A stretch of DNA of 64,000 nt from Methanomicrobiales archaeon HGW-Methanomicrobiales-3 (lineage in GTDB: Archaea > Halobacteriota > Methanomicrobia > Methanomicrobiales > Methanospirillaceae): positions 124,001 through 188,000 of the forward strand of contig PGYK01000001.1 of assembly GCA_002839605.1 (NCBI GenBank). Direction: 5' to 3'. Below, piece by piece: positions 52,586 to 61,720 of the stretch. Under the pieces are notes generated by a model that searched no databases, was not told the DNA's origin, and saw only the letters and a list, made by a program, of their open reading frames with translations. How positions within the stretch are numbered: the first letter of the stretch is position 1; every line of letters begins with the position of its first letter. The position numbers and the translations under genes are program-made.

Positions 52586-54649
52586 TTAGATGAAGATCGG
52601 CGCAAGCACGAGCGTCAGCGTAGCGAGAAGCTTGATGAGCACGTGGAGCGACGGGCCGGCGGTGTCCTTGAAGGGGTCGCCGAGCGTGTCACCGATGACG
52701 GCTGCCTTATGGGCTTCGCTGCCCTTGCCGCCATGGGCACCGGTCTCGATGAATTTCTTGGCATTGTCCCATGCACCACCGCTGTTGTTGAGGATGAGTG
52801 CAAGGAGGATACCGGTGATGGTTGCGACCATGAGGAAGCCGGCAAGGGCTTCGTACTTCATGGTGATACCGATGACGACCGGGAACGCGATCACAAGGAG
52901 GCCCGGAACAACCATGTTCCTGAGAGCGCCCTGGGTTGTGATGTCGATGACCGCTGCATAGTCCGGCTTCTGGGTTCCTGCCATGATGGCGGGGTTCTTG
53001 AACTGGATGCGGACGGCATCGATCACGGACTGTGCGGTCTTGGAGACTGCCCGGATGGCGAGACTTGCAAAGAGGAAGACGAGCATTGCGCCGAGGAGTG
53101 CCCCGACAAAGACGTCCACGCTTGCCAGGTTGACGACATCGAATGCCTTGCCGGTGAGCTTGGCAATGTCAGCCATGTAGGCGTTGAAGAGCAGGAATAC
53201 CGCGAGGGATGCACTGCCGATAGCGTATCCCTTGGTGAGTGCCTTCGTTGTGTTGCCGGCTGCATCGAGCTTGTCCATGCGGTTCCTGACTTCGTCAGGT
53301 GCCTGGCTCATCTCGACAATACCGCCTGCATTGTCTGCGATGGGGCCGAAGGTGTCCATGGTGAGGACATAGGCACAGACCATCAGCATACCGATGGTTG
53401 CAACGGCAGTACCGTAGAGGCCGCCGTTCGGGATACCGGTCATGGTCCCGCACCAGTACGAGAGCAGGAGCGAGATGCCGATGAGGACTGCGGGAATTGC
53501 GGTGGTTTCGAGACCAACGGAGAACCCGGTGATGATGTTGGTTGCGGCTCCGGTCTCTGATGCGTCAGCAATCTCCATTACCGGGCGGTAGTGGTGGTCG
53601 GTATAGTAGAGGGTGACCCTGAGGAAGGCAACGGAGAGTGCGATACCAACGAAACCTGCAAGGACGAAGTAGATCCAGTTGGCGGTTCCTGGTGCGAGGA
53701 GCCAATAGACTCCGCCAGCAAGGAAGACCGCCGAGATGATGGCGGTGATGTAGTATCCGCGGTTCATGGCGTCCATCGGGTCGGCACCGTCTTTGCCCTT
53801 GACAGAGAGGATACCGATCATGCTCGCGAGGAGACCGAGCGAACACATGACGATGGGGAAGAGGATACCGTTGACCCCGAAGATGGGGAAGAGCGCGACA
53901 CCGAGGATCATTGCACCGATGTTCTCGGCTGCTGTTGACTCGAAGAGGTCAGCGCCACGGCCGGCACAGTCCCCGACATTGTCGCCGACAAGATCTGCGA
54001 TGGTGGCCGGGTTCCGGACATCGTCTTCAGGGATACCGGCTTCGACCTTGCCGACAAGGTCTGCACCGACATCAGCGGCTTTCGTGTAGATACCGCCACC
54101 GAGCTGGGCAAAGAGTGCCACGAACGAGGCACCGAAGGCGAACCCGATGACAACGAACGGGGTGTGCATCGGATCTGCACCGAGCGCGATGTACGTCAGC
54201 GAGACACCGAGGAGCGACATCGAGGTGATGATCAGCCCGGAGATGGCCCCGCCGCGGAACGAGAAGTCAAGTGCCTTCCCGTCGCTGGTCTGGGCTGCGG
54301 CTGCCGTGCGGATGTTGGTCCGCACCGCAATCCACATGGCAACGACACCGGCGATGGCACTGCATGCAGCACCGACGATGAACGCCGCTGCTGTTGCAAG
54401 GGCAAGGTCACCCTGTCCGGTGAAGTAATACACCGCAAAGATCACCACAGCAAATACGATGGTGAGCACGGCGATAGTCGAGTACTGACGCTTGATGAAT
54501 GCTTCCGCACCCACCCGGATCGCATCGGAGACCTCGCGCATCTTGGGCGTTCCCTCGTCCTGTGAGAGGAGATTACGCGTAAGGATTGCAGCAAGACCCA
54601 GAGCGATGATGCATATTGCAATAACGATGAGTAATACTTGATCGATCAT
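52586..54649 (-). CDS. hppA: membrane-bound proton-translocating pyrophosphatase (K+-independent type)
   Basis: A 687-residue protein with about sixteen helices that couples pyrophosphate hydrolysis to ion pumping. The pyrophosphate site is DVGADLVGKVEAGIPEDDVRN with DNVGDCAGRGADLFES. In the segment AAGNTTKALTKGYAIGSA the lysine after GNTT marks the K+-independent subfamily, whose known members pump H+; K+-dependent enzymes have alanine there. The start is fixed at 54649 by a perfect GGAGGT ribosome site six bases upstream. The gene diverges from the ech operon and could conserve energy from pyrophosphate. An open extension upstream to 54847 is not supported. Confidence 0.95.
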   Translation of the reverse strand: MIDQVLLIVIAICIIALGLAAILTRNLLSQDEGTPKMREVSDAIRVGAEAFIKRQYSTIAVLTIVFAVVIFAVYYFTGQGDLALATAAAFIVGAACSAIAGVVAMWIAVRTNIRTAAAAQTSDGKALDFSFRGGAISGLIITSMSLLGVSLTYIALGADPMHTPFVVIGFAFGASFVALFAQLGGGIYTKAADVGADLVGKVEAGIPEDDVRNPATIADLVGDNVGDCAGRGADLFESTAAENIGAMILGVALFPIFGVNGILFPIVMCSLGLLASMIGILSVKGKDGADPMDAMNRGYYITAIISAVFLAGGVYWLLAPGTANWIYFVLAGFVGIALSVAFLRVTLYYTDHHYRPVMEIADASETGAATNIITGFSVGLETTAIPAVLIGISLLLSYWCGTMTGIPNGGLYGTAVATIGMLMVCAYVLTMDTFGPIADNAGGIVEMSQAPDEVRNRMDKLDAAGNTTKALTKGYAIGSASLAVFLLFNAYMADIAKLTGKAFDVVNLASVDVFVGALLGAMLVFLFASLAIRAVSKTAQSVIDAVRIQFKNPAIMAGTQKPDYAAVIDITTQGALRNMVVPGLLVIAFPVVIGITMKYEALAGFLMVATITGILLALILNNSGGAWDNAKKFIETGAHGGKGSEAHKAAVIGDTLGDPFKDTAGPSLHVLIKLLATLTLVLAPIFI

Positions 54650-55068
54650 TCCATGACCTCCCCGTTGTGCCATAAGGGGTACTGCAGACCGGTGGTACGA
54701 AACGTATTGACCGCACGAGACGGTACCGCCGGAAGAGGACCCGGATAACACCCCAGGTATGATATACTGGTATCGGCAGACACCTGCCAGACCGGAACCA
54801 AAGGAGGGTGCAACGGCTCCCGGGAATTTCCCTGAATACTCCCACAACCCATCCTATGAGATCATTAGTGCTTTTTTCGAACATTAAACTTTTATCTTGA
54901 CATTCCCGTTTTGCACCGCATTCTGGTGCAGTCTGGTGCATTTTCGGGAAAAATGGTGGGTTTTTGCCCGATTTTGCATATGCGGGGACATCTCCTGCGG
55001 ATCGATCGCGCACAATTCAATATGATTAATAATGAAAAATTCCAATAATCATCCCGGGAGGGTATCTG
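54650..55068. promoter_or_regulatory. divergent promoter region between hppA and echA
   Basis: No gene is supported in these 419 bases. A minus-strand TATA-like element (GTATATCATACC, about 54756-54769) and an AT-rich stretch at 54882-54899 could start hppA, implying a leader of about 90-210 bases. On the plus side, AATATGATTAATAATG (55018-55033) is a candidate ech promoter, and GGGAGGG at 55056-55062 is the echA ribosome site. TGCACC (54912) and GGTGCA (54925) form an inverted repeat, and TCTGGTGCA occurs twice ten bases apart (54922, 54932), a possible operator. Confidence 0.55.
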
Positions 55069-56985
55069 GTGCAAATCGCGCAGCTGTTAATATTTCTCAT
55101 CCTGTTTCCACTCATCGCCGCGTTCTTTTTGCTGATTGCAAAAAAAGACACAGAACGTGAATGGATCGTCAAACTGTCAGCACTGGCCATCGGGATTGTC
55201 AGTGTGTACCTGCTCATCACAACGTATGATAAGGGGACGTTGCTGATATCAGCCATTCCGGCAGAGCCGACCGGCCTTGTCATGTTCATCCTCGAGATGA
55301 TCATTGCCGTCTATATCCTGTATCTGGGTATCACGTACAGGCGGTGGCTCGTTGTCGGGCTCATCCTTGTCCAGTCCGTGATGATGCTGTACTTTGAACT
55401 GGTCTATTCCCATTCAGTTCATATCCAGGCGAACCTGTTCAGCGATGAATTATCGGTTATCATGGCCCTGATCATCGGGATCATCGGCAGCCTGATCTGC
55501 GTCTATTCGCTCGGGTACATGAAGTTCTTCCACGAACACCACCCCGAGATGCCGGACAAGCGCCCCTGGTTCTTTGGAATATTGTTCCTCTTCCTGTCTG
55601 CAATGTTCGGGCTGGTCTTCTCCAACAATATCATCTGGGTTTACTTCTTCTGGGAGGTAACCACGCTCTGTTCCTTCCTCCTGATCGGGTACACGAAGAC
55701 CGATGAGGCAACCAACAACGCCTTCCTAGCCCTCTGGATGAACCTGCTCGGCGGCATCGCGTTTGCCGGGGCTATCATCTGGCTTGCGATGTTCGGTAAC
55801 GGCATGATGGGACTTGATGCACTCACAACCAGCGGAAAAGTCATTGCGCTCGTCCCCGCGGCTCTCATCGGCTTTGCCGGGCTCACCAAGGCAGCCCAGC
55901 TCCCGTTCTCCGCATGGCTGGTCGGGGCAATGGTTGCACCAACCCCGGTATCGGCACTCCTGCATTCGAGCACCATGGTCAAGGCCGGTGTCTATATCCT
56001 TGTCCGGTTTGCCCCGGTCTTTGATGCCACGGTCACCGGGTACCTGATAGCCATGGTGGGGGCGCTCACGTTCCTCATCGCCTCAGGGATAGCGATATCC
56101 CAGTCGAATGCAAAGCGGGTGCTTGCATATTCCACCATTGCAAACCTCGGCCTCATCGTTGCCTGTGCCGGCATCGGAACCTACGAGGCGATCTGGGCAG
56201 CGATCCTCTTGATTGTCTTCCATGCGATCGCAAAGTCGCTCCTCTTCCTTGCAACCGGAACCGTCGAGCACCGGATCAAGAGCCGGGAGATCGACGACAT
56301 GAACGGGCTTATCGTCCGGATGCCAAAGATCGCCGCAATGATGGTCATCGGCATTGCAGGAATGTTCCTGCTGCCATTCGGGATGCTCATCTCCAAGTGG
56401 GCAGCAATCCGGGCATTCATCGATGCGCCGTATGGCTTCCTGTTCATCATCATCCTCGCGTTCGGGAGTGCCATGACGCTCTTCTTCTGGGCCAAGTGGA
56501 TGGGCAAGATCATCACCGTCACCACCGACAGCCAGAATATCGAAGGTGAGGTTGACAAAAGCGAATGGGCAGCCCTTCTCTGTCTTGCCGGGCTCTCGTT
56601 TATCACCACGCTCCTCTTCCCGATGCTCTCGATCCATCTCCTCGAGCCGTTCCTCATGGCAAACTACGGCAATGTGGCCCGGCTCTCGCAGGACAATATC
56701 ATCATCATGATCCTGATGCTCTTCCTCCTGATGCTGATGCCCCTGAGTATCCTGCTGCCAAAGCACAAACACCGGCATCTCGCCCCGTACATGGGCGGCA
56801 GGACAACCACGAGTGACATGCGGTTCTCCGGCTCGCTTGGCGTCCAGAAAAAGACCGTGCTCTCCAACTACTACCTCCAGGACTGGTTCGGTGAGAAGAG
56901 ACTGAAGAGCTGGGGAATCTGGCTCTGTTCGGCCATCATCTGTATCATGGTCCTGTCGGCCGTCCTCAAAGGGGTGATCCTGTGA
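55069..56985 (+). CDS. echA: Ech hydrogenase subunit A (antiporter-like membrane subunit)
   Basis: A 638-residue membrane protein of the NuoL/MrpA family with about sixteen helices. It has the conserved SVIMALIIGIIGSLICVYSLGYMKFF, TKAAQLPFSAWLVGAMVAPTPVSALLHSSTMVKAGVYIL with the key lysine and histidines, and LFLATGTVEHRI. As EchA it should translocate H+ or Na+ coupled to ferredoxin-H2 chemistry. The start is GTG at 55069, with GGGAGGG six bases upstream. It is the first of six overlapping ech genes. Confidence 0.94.
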   Translation: MQIAQLLIFLILFPLIAAFFLLIAKKDTEREWIVKLSALAIGIVSVYLLITTYDKGTLLISAIPAEPTGLVMFILEMIIAVYILYLGITYRRWLVVGLILVQSVMMLYFELVYSHSVHIQANLFSDELSVIMALIIGIIGSLICVYSLGYMKFFHEHHPEMPDKRPWFFGILFLFLSAMFGLVFSNNIIWVYFFWEVTTLCSFLLIGYTKTDEATNNAFLALWMNLLGGIAFAGAIIWLAMFGNGMMGLDALTTSGKVIALVPAALIGFAGLTKAAQLPFSAWLVGAMVAPTPVSALLHSSTMVKAGVYILVRFAPVFDATVTGYLIAMVGALTFLIASGIAISQSNAKRVLAYSTIANLGLIVACAGIGTYEAIWAAILLIVFHAIAKSLLFLATGTVEHRIKSREIDDMNGLIVRMPKIAAMMVIGIAGMFLLPFGMLISKWAAIRAFIDAPYGFLFIIILAFGSAMTLFFWAKWMGKIITVTTDSQNIEGEVDKSEWAALLCLAGLSFITTLLFPMLSIHLLEPFLMANYGNVARLSQDNIIIMILMLFLLMLMPLSILLPKHKHRHLAPYMGGRTTTSDMRFSGSLGVQKKTVLSNYYLQDWFGEKRLKSWGIWLCSAIICIMVLSAVLKGVIL

Positions 56986-57845
56986 TCGACATCCTCATGG
57001 CCATCGTCTTTATCCTGGTGGCACCCGTCATCGGCGGCCTTGTTGCCGGTATCGACCGGAAGATCACCGCCCACATGCAGGGCCGGGTCGGCCCCTCGAT
57101 CTTCCAGCCGTTCTACGATGTCGGCAAGCTCTTCGAGAAGGAGAACGCCGTCGTGAACGAGACCCAGATCTTTTACGCGGTCTGTTACATCATCTTCATG
57201 GCCTTCACCGGAGCGCTCTTCTTTGCCGGCGGCGACCTGCTGCTCGTCATCTTTGCGCTCACGCTTGCCCAGGTATTTCTGGTCCTCGGTGCCTTTGCCG
57301 CAAACTCCCCCTACAGCTACATCGGGGCAGAGCGCGAACTGCTCCAGATCATGGCCTACGAGCCGATGGTTATCTTAACCGCAGTCGGCATGTTCGTTGC
57401 CACCCGGAGTTTCAATGTCTCCGAGATCGCAACCACAACAATACCCGTCGTGCTGCTCATCCCGGGCATCTTCCTTGGTTTCCTCTATACGCTGACCATC
57501 AAGCTCCGCAAGTCCCCGTTCGATATCTCCACCTCGCATCACGCCCACCAGGAGATCGTCAAGGGTGTTACCACGGAGTTCTCCGGCCCGTCGCTGGGCC
57601 TCATCGAGATCACGCACTGGTACGAGACCGTCCTGTTGCTCGGGCTCCTGTACCTCTTCTTTGGCTGGAACCCGCTCCTCGCGGTTGTGGCCATTGTCGT
57701 CCTCTATCTCATCGAGATCCTCATCGACAACACGAACGCCCGTGTGCGGTGGCAGTTTGCCGTGAAGAGCGCGTGGCTCGTTGCCCTCATCGTGGGAGTA
57801 ATCAACCTTGCCATCCTGTACTTCCTCTCAGGAGGTGTACCATGA
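56982..57845 (+). CDS. echB: Ech hydrogenase subunit B (NuoH-like)
   Basis: A 287-residue membrane protein with about eight helices of the NuoH/HyfC family. It has the conserved GIDRKITAHMQGRVGPSIFQPFYDVGKLF and ELLQIMAYEPMVILTAVG segments, then KSPFDISTSHHAHQEIVKG. It anchors the hydrogenase arm and takes part in ion transfer. The start GTG at 56982 overlaps the echA stop. GGGGTGAT upstream is the ribosome site. Confidence 0.94.
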   Translation: MIDILMAIVFILVAPVIGGLVAGIDRKITAHMQGRVGPSIFQPFYDVGKLFEKENAVVNETQIFYAVCYIIFMAFTGALFFAGGDLLLVIFALTLAQVFLVLGAFAANSPYSYIGAERELLQIMAYEPMVILTAVGMFVATRSFNVSEIATTTIPVVLLIPGIFLGFLYTLTIKLRKSPFDISTSHHAHQEIVKGVTTEFSGPSLGLIEITHWYETVLLLGLLYLFFGWNPLLAVVAIVVLYLIEILIDNTNARVRWQFAVKSAWLVALIVGVINLAILYFLSGGVP

Positions 57846-58336
57846 CTTACCTTGCAAAGTCCCCCTGGATCATCCACTACGATGCATCGAGCTGCAATGG
57901 CTGCGATATCGAGATCCTTGCCTGCTTAACCCCCATGTATGATGTCGAGCGGTTCGGGATCATCAACACCGGCAACCCCAAGCATGCCGACATCTTCGTG
58001 GTCACCGGCTCCATCAACGAGGCCAACCGCGAGGTCATCCAGAACATCTACAACCAGATGCCGGACCCCAAAGTCGTGGTAGCGGTCGGTATCTGCGCCT
58101 GCTCGGGCGGGGTCTTCCGGGAATGCTATAATGTGGCCGGCGGGATTGACAAGCTCATTCCCGTGGACGTGTACGTGCCCGGCTGCGCAGCCCGCCCCGA
58201 GTCGATCATCGACGGGATCGTGACGGCGCTGGGCATCCTTGAGGAGAAACGGACAAAAAATGTCCATTCCCCGCAGGTTACTGACAACGGACGTGCAGAA
58301 CATCCCAAAAGGCACGCAAAAGGAGGTGCAGAATGA
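57842..58336 (+). CDS. echC: Ech hydrogenase small subunit (NuoB-like)
   Basis: A 164-residue subunit holding a [4Fe-4S] cluster near the NiFe site. The cysteines are C18 and C21 in CNGCDIE, C85 in ICACSGG and C115 in VPGCAARPE. It resembles EchC and NuoB. The start ATG overlaps echB by four bases, with AGGAGGTG upstream. The last about 30 residues are a charged tail, longer than the core needs. Confidence 0.95.
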   Translation: MTYLAKSPWIIHYDASSCNGCDIEILACLTPMYDVERFGIINTGNPKHADIFVVTGSINEANREVIQNIYNQMPDPKVVVAVGICACSGGVFRECYNVAGGIDKLIPVDVYVPGCAARPESIIDGIVTALGILEEKRTKNVHSPQVTDNGRAEHPKRHAKGGAE

Positions 58337-58698
58337 TGGAACCCCAGACGATCGTCCCGATCACTGTCGGAGAGGTTGTACAAAAAGCTGAACAGGCAAA
58401 GAAGGACGGGTGCCGTCTCGTCCTGATCAGCTGCACGAAGATCGATGAAACGTTTGAGATCATCTACACGTACGAAAAGGATCTCAAACTGACAAACTAT
58501 CGCATCACCGTAAAACAGGATGATGAGATCCCAAGCATCTCCGGAATCTACTGGGGCTCGTTTGTGTACGAGAACGAGATCCACGACCTGTACGGGATCC
58601 ACGTGAAGGGCATCAACATCGACTTCAAGGGCACGTTCTACAAGACTGCGATCAAACACCCGTTCAGTGTCACCATAACAAAGGAGGGCGACGCATGA
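58333..58698 (+). CDS. echD: Ech hydrogenase subunit D (NuoC-like)
   Basis: A 121-residue soluble subunit of the NuoC/30-kDa type, the EchD position. YWGSFVYENEIHDLYGIHVKG is the typical C-terminal motif. It lies between the small subunit and large subunit as in known ech operons. It starts with ATGATG after AAAGGAGGTG and overlaps both neighbours. The N-terminal half is more variable. Confidence 0.93.
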   Translation: MMEPQTIVPITVGEVVQKAEQAKKDGCRLVLISCTKIDETFEIIYTYEKDLKLTNYRITVKQDDEIPSISGIYWGSFVYENEIHDLYGIHVKGINIDFKGTFYKTAIKHPFSVTITKEGDA

Positions 58699-59774
58699 CA
58701 AAACAGATAACCGTCCCGTTCGGCCCGCAGCACCCGGTACTTCCGGAACCTCTCCACCTCGATCTCGTGCTTGAAGACGAGAAGGTCGTGGATGTCATCC
58801 CAACCATCGGGTATGTCCACCGCGGTCTTGAGAAACTCGTGGAGAAGCGGGAGTACACCGAGTATGTCTTCATCGCCGAGCGCATCTGCGGGATCTGCTC
58901 CTTCATCCACAGCCAGACCTACGTGCAGGGCATCGAGCAGATCATGGGCCTCGAAATCCCTGAACGGGCGGAGTACCTCCGCACCATCTGGGGCGAGTAC
59001 TCCCGTCTCCACTCGCACCTCCTCTGGCTGGGGCTCTTTGCCGACTCCATGGGATTTGAGAGCGTCTTCATGAATGCCTGGCGTCTCCGGGAGCATATCC
59101 TTGACGACCTCGAATCCACCACGGGCGGCCGGGTCATCCAGGGCGTCTGCAAGGTAGGCGGGGTCCGCAAGGATGTCGCCCCCGAGAAGCTCGACGAGAT
59201 GCTCAAAGGGCTCAAAAATCTTGAGCACGAGCTCAACGAACTCAACAATGTCTTCCTGTTCGACCAGTCCATGAAACACCGGCTTAAGGGTATCGGCAAG
59301 CTCAGCAGCGAGGATGCGTATCAGCTCGGGGCGGTTGGCCCAACCGCCCGGGGAAGCGGCCTTGCCATTGATATCCGTGAGACCGGGTACGGGGCTTTTG
59401 GGAAGATCAACTTCAGACCGGTGGTCGAGCACGGCGGGGACAGTTATGCCCGCTGCGCTGTCCGGGCAAAGGAGATGTTCACCTCGATCGATATCATCGA
59501 GCAGTGCATTAAGAAGATCCCCGACGGCCCGGTGGACATGAAGGTGACCGGCGCACCGGACGGCGAATACTTCAGCCGGACCGAGCAGCCCCGGGGCGAG
59601 GTCATCCACTATATCAAGGGCAACGGGAAGAAGAACCTTGTCCGGCACCGGGTGAGGACGCCGACGTTCACCAACATCCCGCCGCTCGTCACGCTCCTCA
59701 AAGGCTGCGAGCTTGCGGATGTGCCGGTGATTGTTTTGTCAATCGATCCCTGTATCGGTTGCGCGGAGAGGTGA
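58695..59774 (+). CDS. echE: Ech hydrogenase large (NiFe) subunit
   Basis: A 359-residue catalytic subunit. The NiFe ligands are C65 and C68 in RICGICSF and C353 and C356 in DPCIGCAER, so the site is complete and this is a true hydrogenase rather than a complex I subunit. The protein ends four residues after the last Ni cysteine motif begins, with no long C-terminal extension for maturation endopeptidase to remove, as known for Ech-type enzymes. It couples ferredoxin and H2 with ion movement. Confidence 0.96.
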   Translation: MTKQITVPFGPQHPVLPEPLHLDLVLEDEKVVDVIPTIGYVHRGLEKLVEKREYTEYVFIAERICGICSFIHSQTYVQGIEQIMGLEIPERAEYLRTIWGEYSRLHSHLLWLGLFADSMGFESVFMNAWRLREHILDDLESTTGGRVIQGVCKVGGVRKDVAPEKLDEMLKGLKNLEHELNELNNVFLFDQSMKHRLKGIGKLSSEDAYQLGAVGPTARGSGLAIDIRETGYGAFGKINFRPVVEHGGDSYARCAVRAKEMFTSIDIIEQCIKKIPDGPVDMKVTGAPDGEYFSRTEQPRGEVIHYIKGNGKKNLVRHRVRTPTFTNIPPLVTLLKGCELADVPVIVLSIDPCIGCAER

Positions 59775-59780
59775 GATGCG

Positions 59781-60188
59781 ATGTCCGTATTCCAGATGAC
59801 AAAGACGGTACTAAAAAGCCTCTTCTCCCGCCCGGCAACCCTGATGTACCCGGCAAAACCGGCCAAGAAGACCGCCAATACCCGCGGTCACGTGGAGATC
59901 GACCCGGCAAAATGTATCACCTGCAAGATGTGCCAGCGCAAGTGCCCGACGCAGGCAATTGAGGTTGATAACAAGATAAGGACCTGGCAGATTGACAATA
60001 TGCGCTGCGTGGTCTGTGCAATCTGTGTGGATACCTGTCCGACAAAGTGCCTCACCATGGACACCCAGTACCGCCCGGCCATGACCGCCCGGGGCGGACT
60101 TGAGAAGTTCACCGTGGCCGGGCCAAAGAAGAAGGAACCGGCAGCAGCACCTGCGGAAGGCACAAAACCGGCAGAGAAGAAAGAATAA
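59781..60188 (+). CDS. echF: Ech hydrogenase ferredoxin subunit (NuoI-like)
   Basis: A 135-residue protein with two [4Fe-4S] sites: C45-x2-C48-x2-C51-x3-C55 (CITCKMCQRKC) and C76-x2-C79-x2-C82-x3-C86 (CVVCAICVDTC). It passes electrons from ferredoxin to the small subunit. Residues about 110-135 are a Lys/Glu/Pro/Ala tail, which probably is unstructured. It is the last ech gene. Confidence 0.95.
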   Translation: MSVFQMTKTVLKSLFSRPATLMYPAKPAKKTANTRGHVEIDPAKCITCKMCQRKCPTQAIEVDNKIRTWQIDNMRCVVCAICVDTCPTKCLTMDTQYRPAMTARGGLEKFTVAGPKKKEPAAAPAEGTKPAEKKE

Positions 60189-60191
60189 TCT

Positions 60192-60203
60192 CCTTTTATT
60201 TTT
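60192..60203 (+). terminator. T-rich terminator after echF
   Basis: CCTTTTATTTTTA follows the echF stop by four bases and runs into the end of the convergent polymerase gene. Confidence 0.45.
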
Positions 60204-61599
60204 AGGCAAACGAGAACGTCTCGGGAACGAGCGTCTGCAAATCGACCACAACCGCGAGCGCCGGCGTCGGGTTCACGTTCATCTGCTTCTGGAACTTGGT
60301 CTGGGACTGCCAGGTTCCGGCATTGATCCCGAGCACGCCCCGGTAGGTGGTGATCCCCTTGATGTGGACATGGCCGGTGTGCAGGATCTCGGGGAGCGGG
60401 TCGATGATGAGCCGGTCGGTCTTCCCTGCGGCAATCGGCGTCCTGCGCCCGTACGCCGGGGCAAGGTGGCGCCGGATGAGCATCTCCTCCATCATCTGGC
60501 CGCTCTTATCGTAGGACGCCCCGGGGATGAGGCCGATCATGTCATCGATGGATCTCCCGTGATACATCAGTACCCGGACGCCCTGGATGCGCACGAGGGC
60601 CGGGTTCTCGACAAGGACGCAGTTGTCGGGGAATTTTTTCGTAAACTGCGGGGGGAGGACCGGCTGGGGCTCGGCGCCCCGGACAACATCGTGGTTGCCC
60701 GGCGAGACGATGATCTTCATGCGGGACGGCAGGTCGCGCATCATCGAAGCAAACGCATCGTACTGTTCGTAGATGTTCCTGATGGTGAGTTCCTGTTCCT
60801 GCCCCGGGTAGATACCGATCCCGTCCACGAGATCGCCGGCAATCAGAAGATACCCGAAGTCATTGTCCGAGAGCCAGTCGGCGAACCGTTTCCAGCTCTC
60901 CTCTAAGAAGGTGTCGCTTCCCACGTGGACATCGGAGATGAAGACCGCCTTTCCCGGCTTCTCGCTCTTGTAGGGCGCATTATCGATCCGGATGTCGGGC
61001 CGGTACAGGATCTCGGCAAAGAAGAGCTTTCCATCGCTTGAGAGCTTGCCCTTGACCCCAATCACCTCATCGTGGATGATCTTCTCGGCATCGGCAAAGG
61101 CCGGCCGGTCTTTACGGAAGAGCACGGAGATAGAAGATGAGGTATCCTCGATCTCGGCGATACGGTGCCCGTTCTTTGTTGTACTGACGTCAACGACCAT
61201 CCCGATGACCGTGCACTCTTCCTGCCGGTACCGGGTGCTCTTGGTGAGTGCCTCGATGGGCATGGCGCCGGCCCGTGCCCGGATCATGCCCCCGAGCCGG
61301 CTGTACCGGTCGCGGAAGTAGTGAAGGTAATCGCTCGTCCCGTTCACCGCGCCCGAAGTACCGGCGATGCCGGATACCACTTCAACCTCGGGTTCGATGT
61401 CGAACCGCGTGCCGTCCCGCGTGGGGCGGACCCCGGGGATGTGCTTTGCGGAGACGACAATGGCATCTTTTGGGACATTGGCGATGATGCGTTCGATCAG
61501 GTCCTCCTCGTCCTGTTCCAGGATATAGCGCACCACTTCCGGGTGCACCTGGAGCTTGGTATCGAGGAACCGGTGCGTGATCGCCTTCGCATCGAGCAT
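60202..61599 (-). CDS. polB: DNA polymerase D small subunit (DP1)
   Basis: A 465-residue archaeal DP1. After an N-terminal helical region come an OB-fold (TVIGMVVDVSTTKNGHRI) and a calcineurin-like phosphoesterase domain whose metal motifs are all kept: FISDVHVGSDT, IAGDLVDGIG, VSPGNHDVVRG, MYHGRS and HTGHVHIKG. This predicts active 3'-5' proofreading. It pairs with the large subunit DP2, which is not in this window, in the replicative polymerase. The ATG at 61599 is chosen because a TATA box lies 27 bases upstream (leaderless); an open frame continues upstream to 61875 without support. Confidence 0.95.
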   Translation of the reverse strand: MLDAKAITHRFLDTKLQVHPEVVRYILEQDEEDLIERIIANVPKDAIVVSAKHIPGVRPTRDGTRFDIEPEVEVVSGIAGTSGAVNGTSDYLHYFRDRYSRLGGMIRARAGAMPIEALTKSTRYRQEECTVIGMVVDVSTTKNGHRIAEIEDTSSSISVLFRKDRPAFADAEKIIHDEVIGVKGKLSSDGKLFFAEILYRPDIRIDNAPYKSEKPGKAVFISDVHVGSDTFLEESWKRFADWLSDNDFGYLLIAGDLVDGIGIYPGQEQELTIRNIYEQYDAFASMMRDLPSRMKIIVSPGNHDVVRGAEPQPVLPPQFTKKFPDNCVLVENPALVRIQGVRVLMYHGRSIDDMIGLIPGASYDKSGQMMEEMLIRRHLAPAYGRRTPIAAGKTDRLIIDPLPEILHTGHVHIKGITTYRGVLGINAGTWQSQTKFQKQMNVNPTPALAVVVDLQTLVPETFSFA

Positions 61600-61620
61600 A
61601 CCCGGAATATCGGCGGCAGA

Positions 61621-61631
61621 GAAAATATAGG
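61621..61631 (-). promoter_or_regulatory. TATA box for polB (DP1)
   Basis: The minus strand reads CCTATATTTTC, centred 27 bases before the ATG at 61599, the spacing expected when transcription starts at the first codon. Confidence 0.55.
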
Positions 61632-61720
61632 CTGTTGTTCGCGCACGGGAAAGATAACCCGGGGCTATGGAAATCGGGGACGGTCGTAGCCGGTACCCGT
61701 GCCGTGCTCTGCTGCTGACA

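Noticed and set aside
52643-53560. A 305-codon frame opposite hppA.
   Set aside because: It is the antisense shadow of a highly conserved membrane protein.
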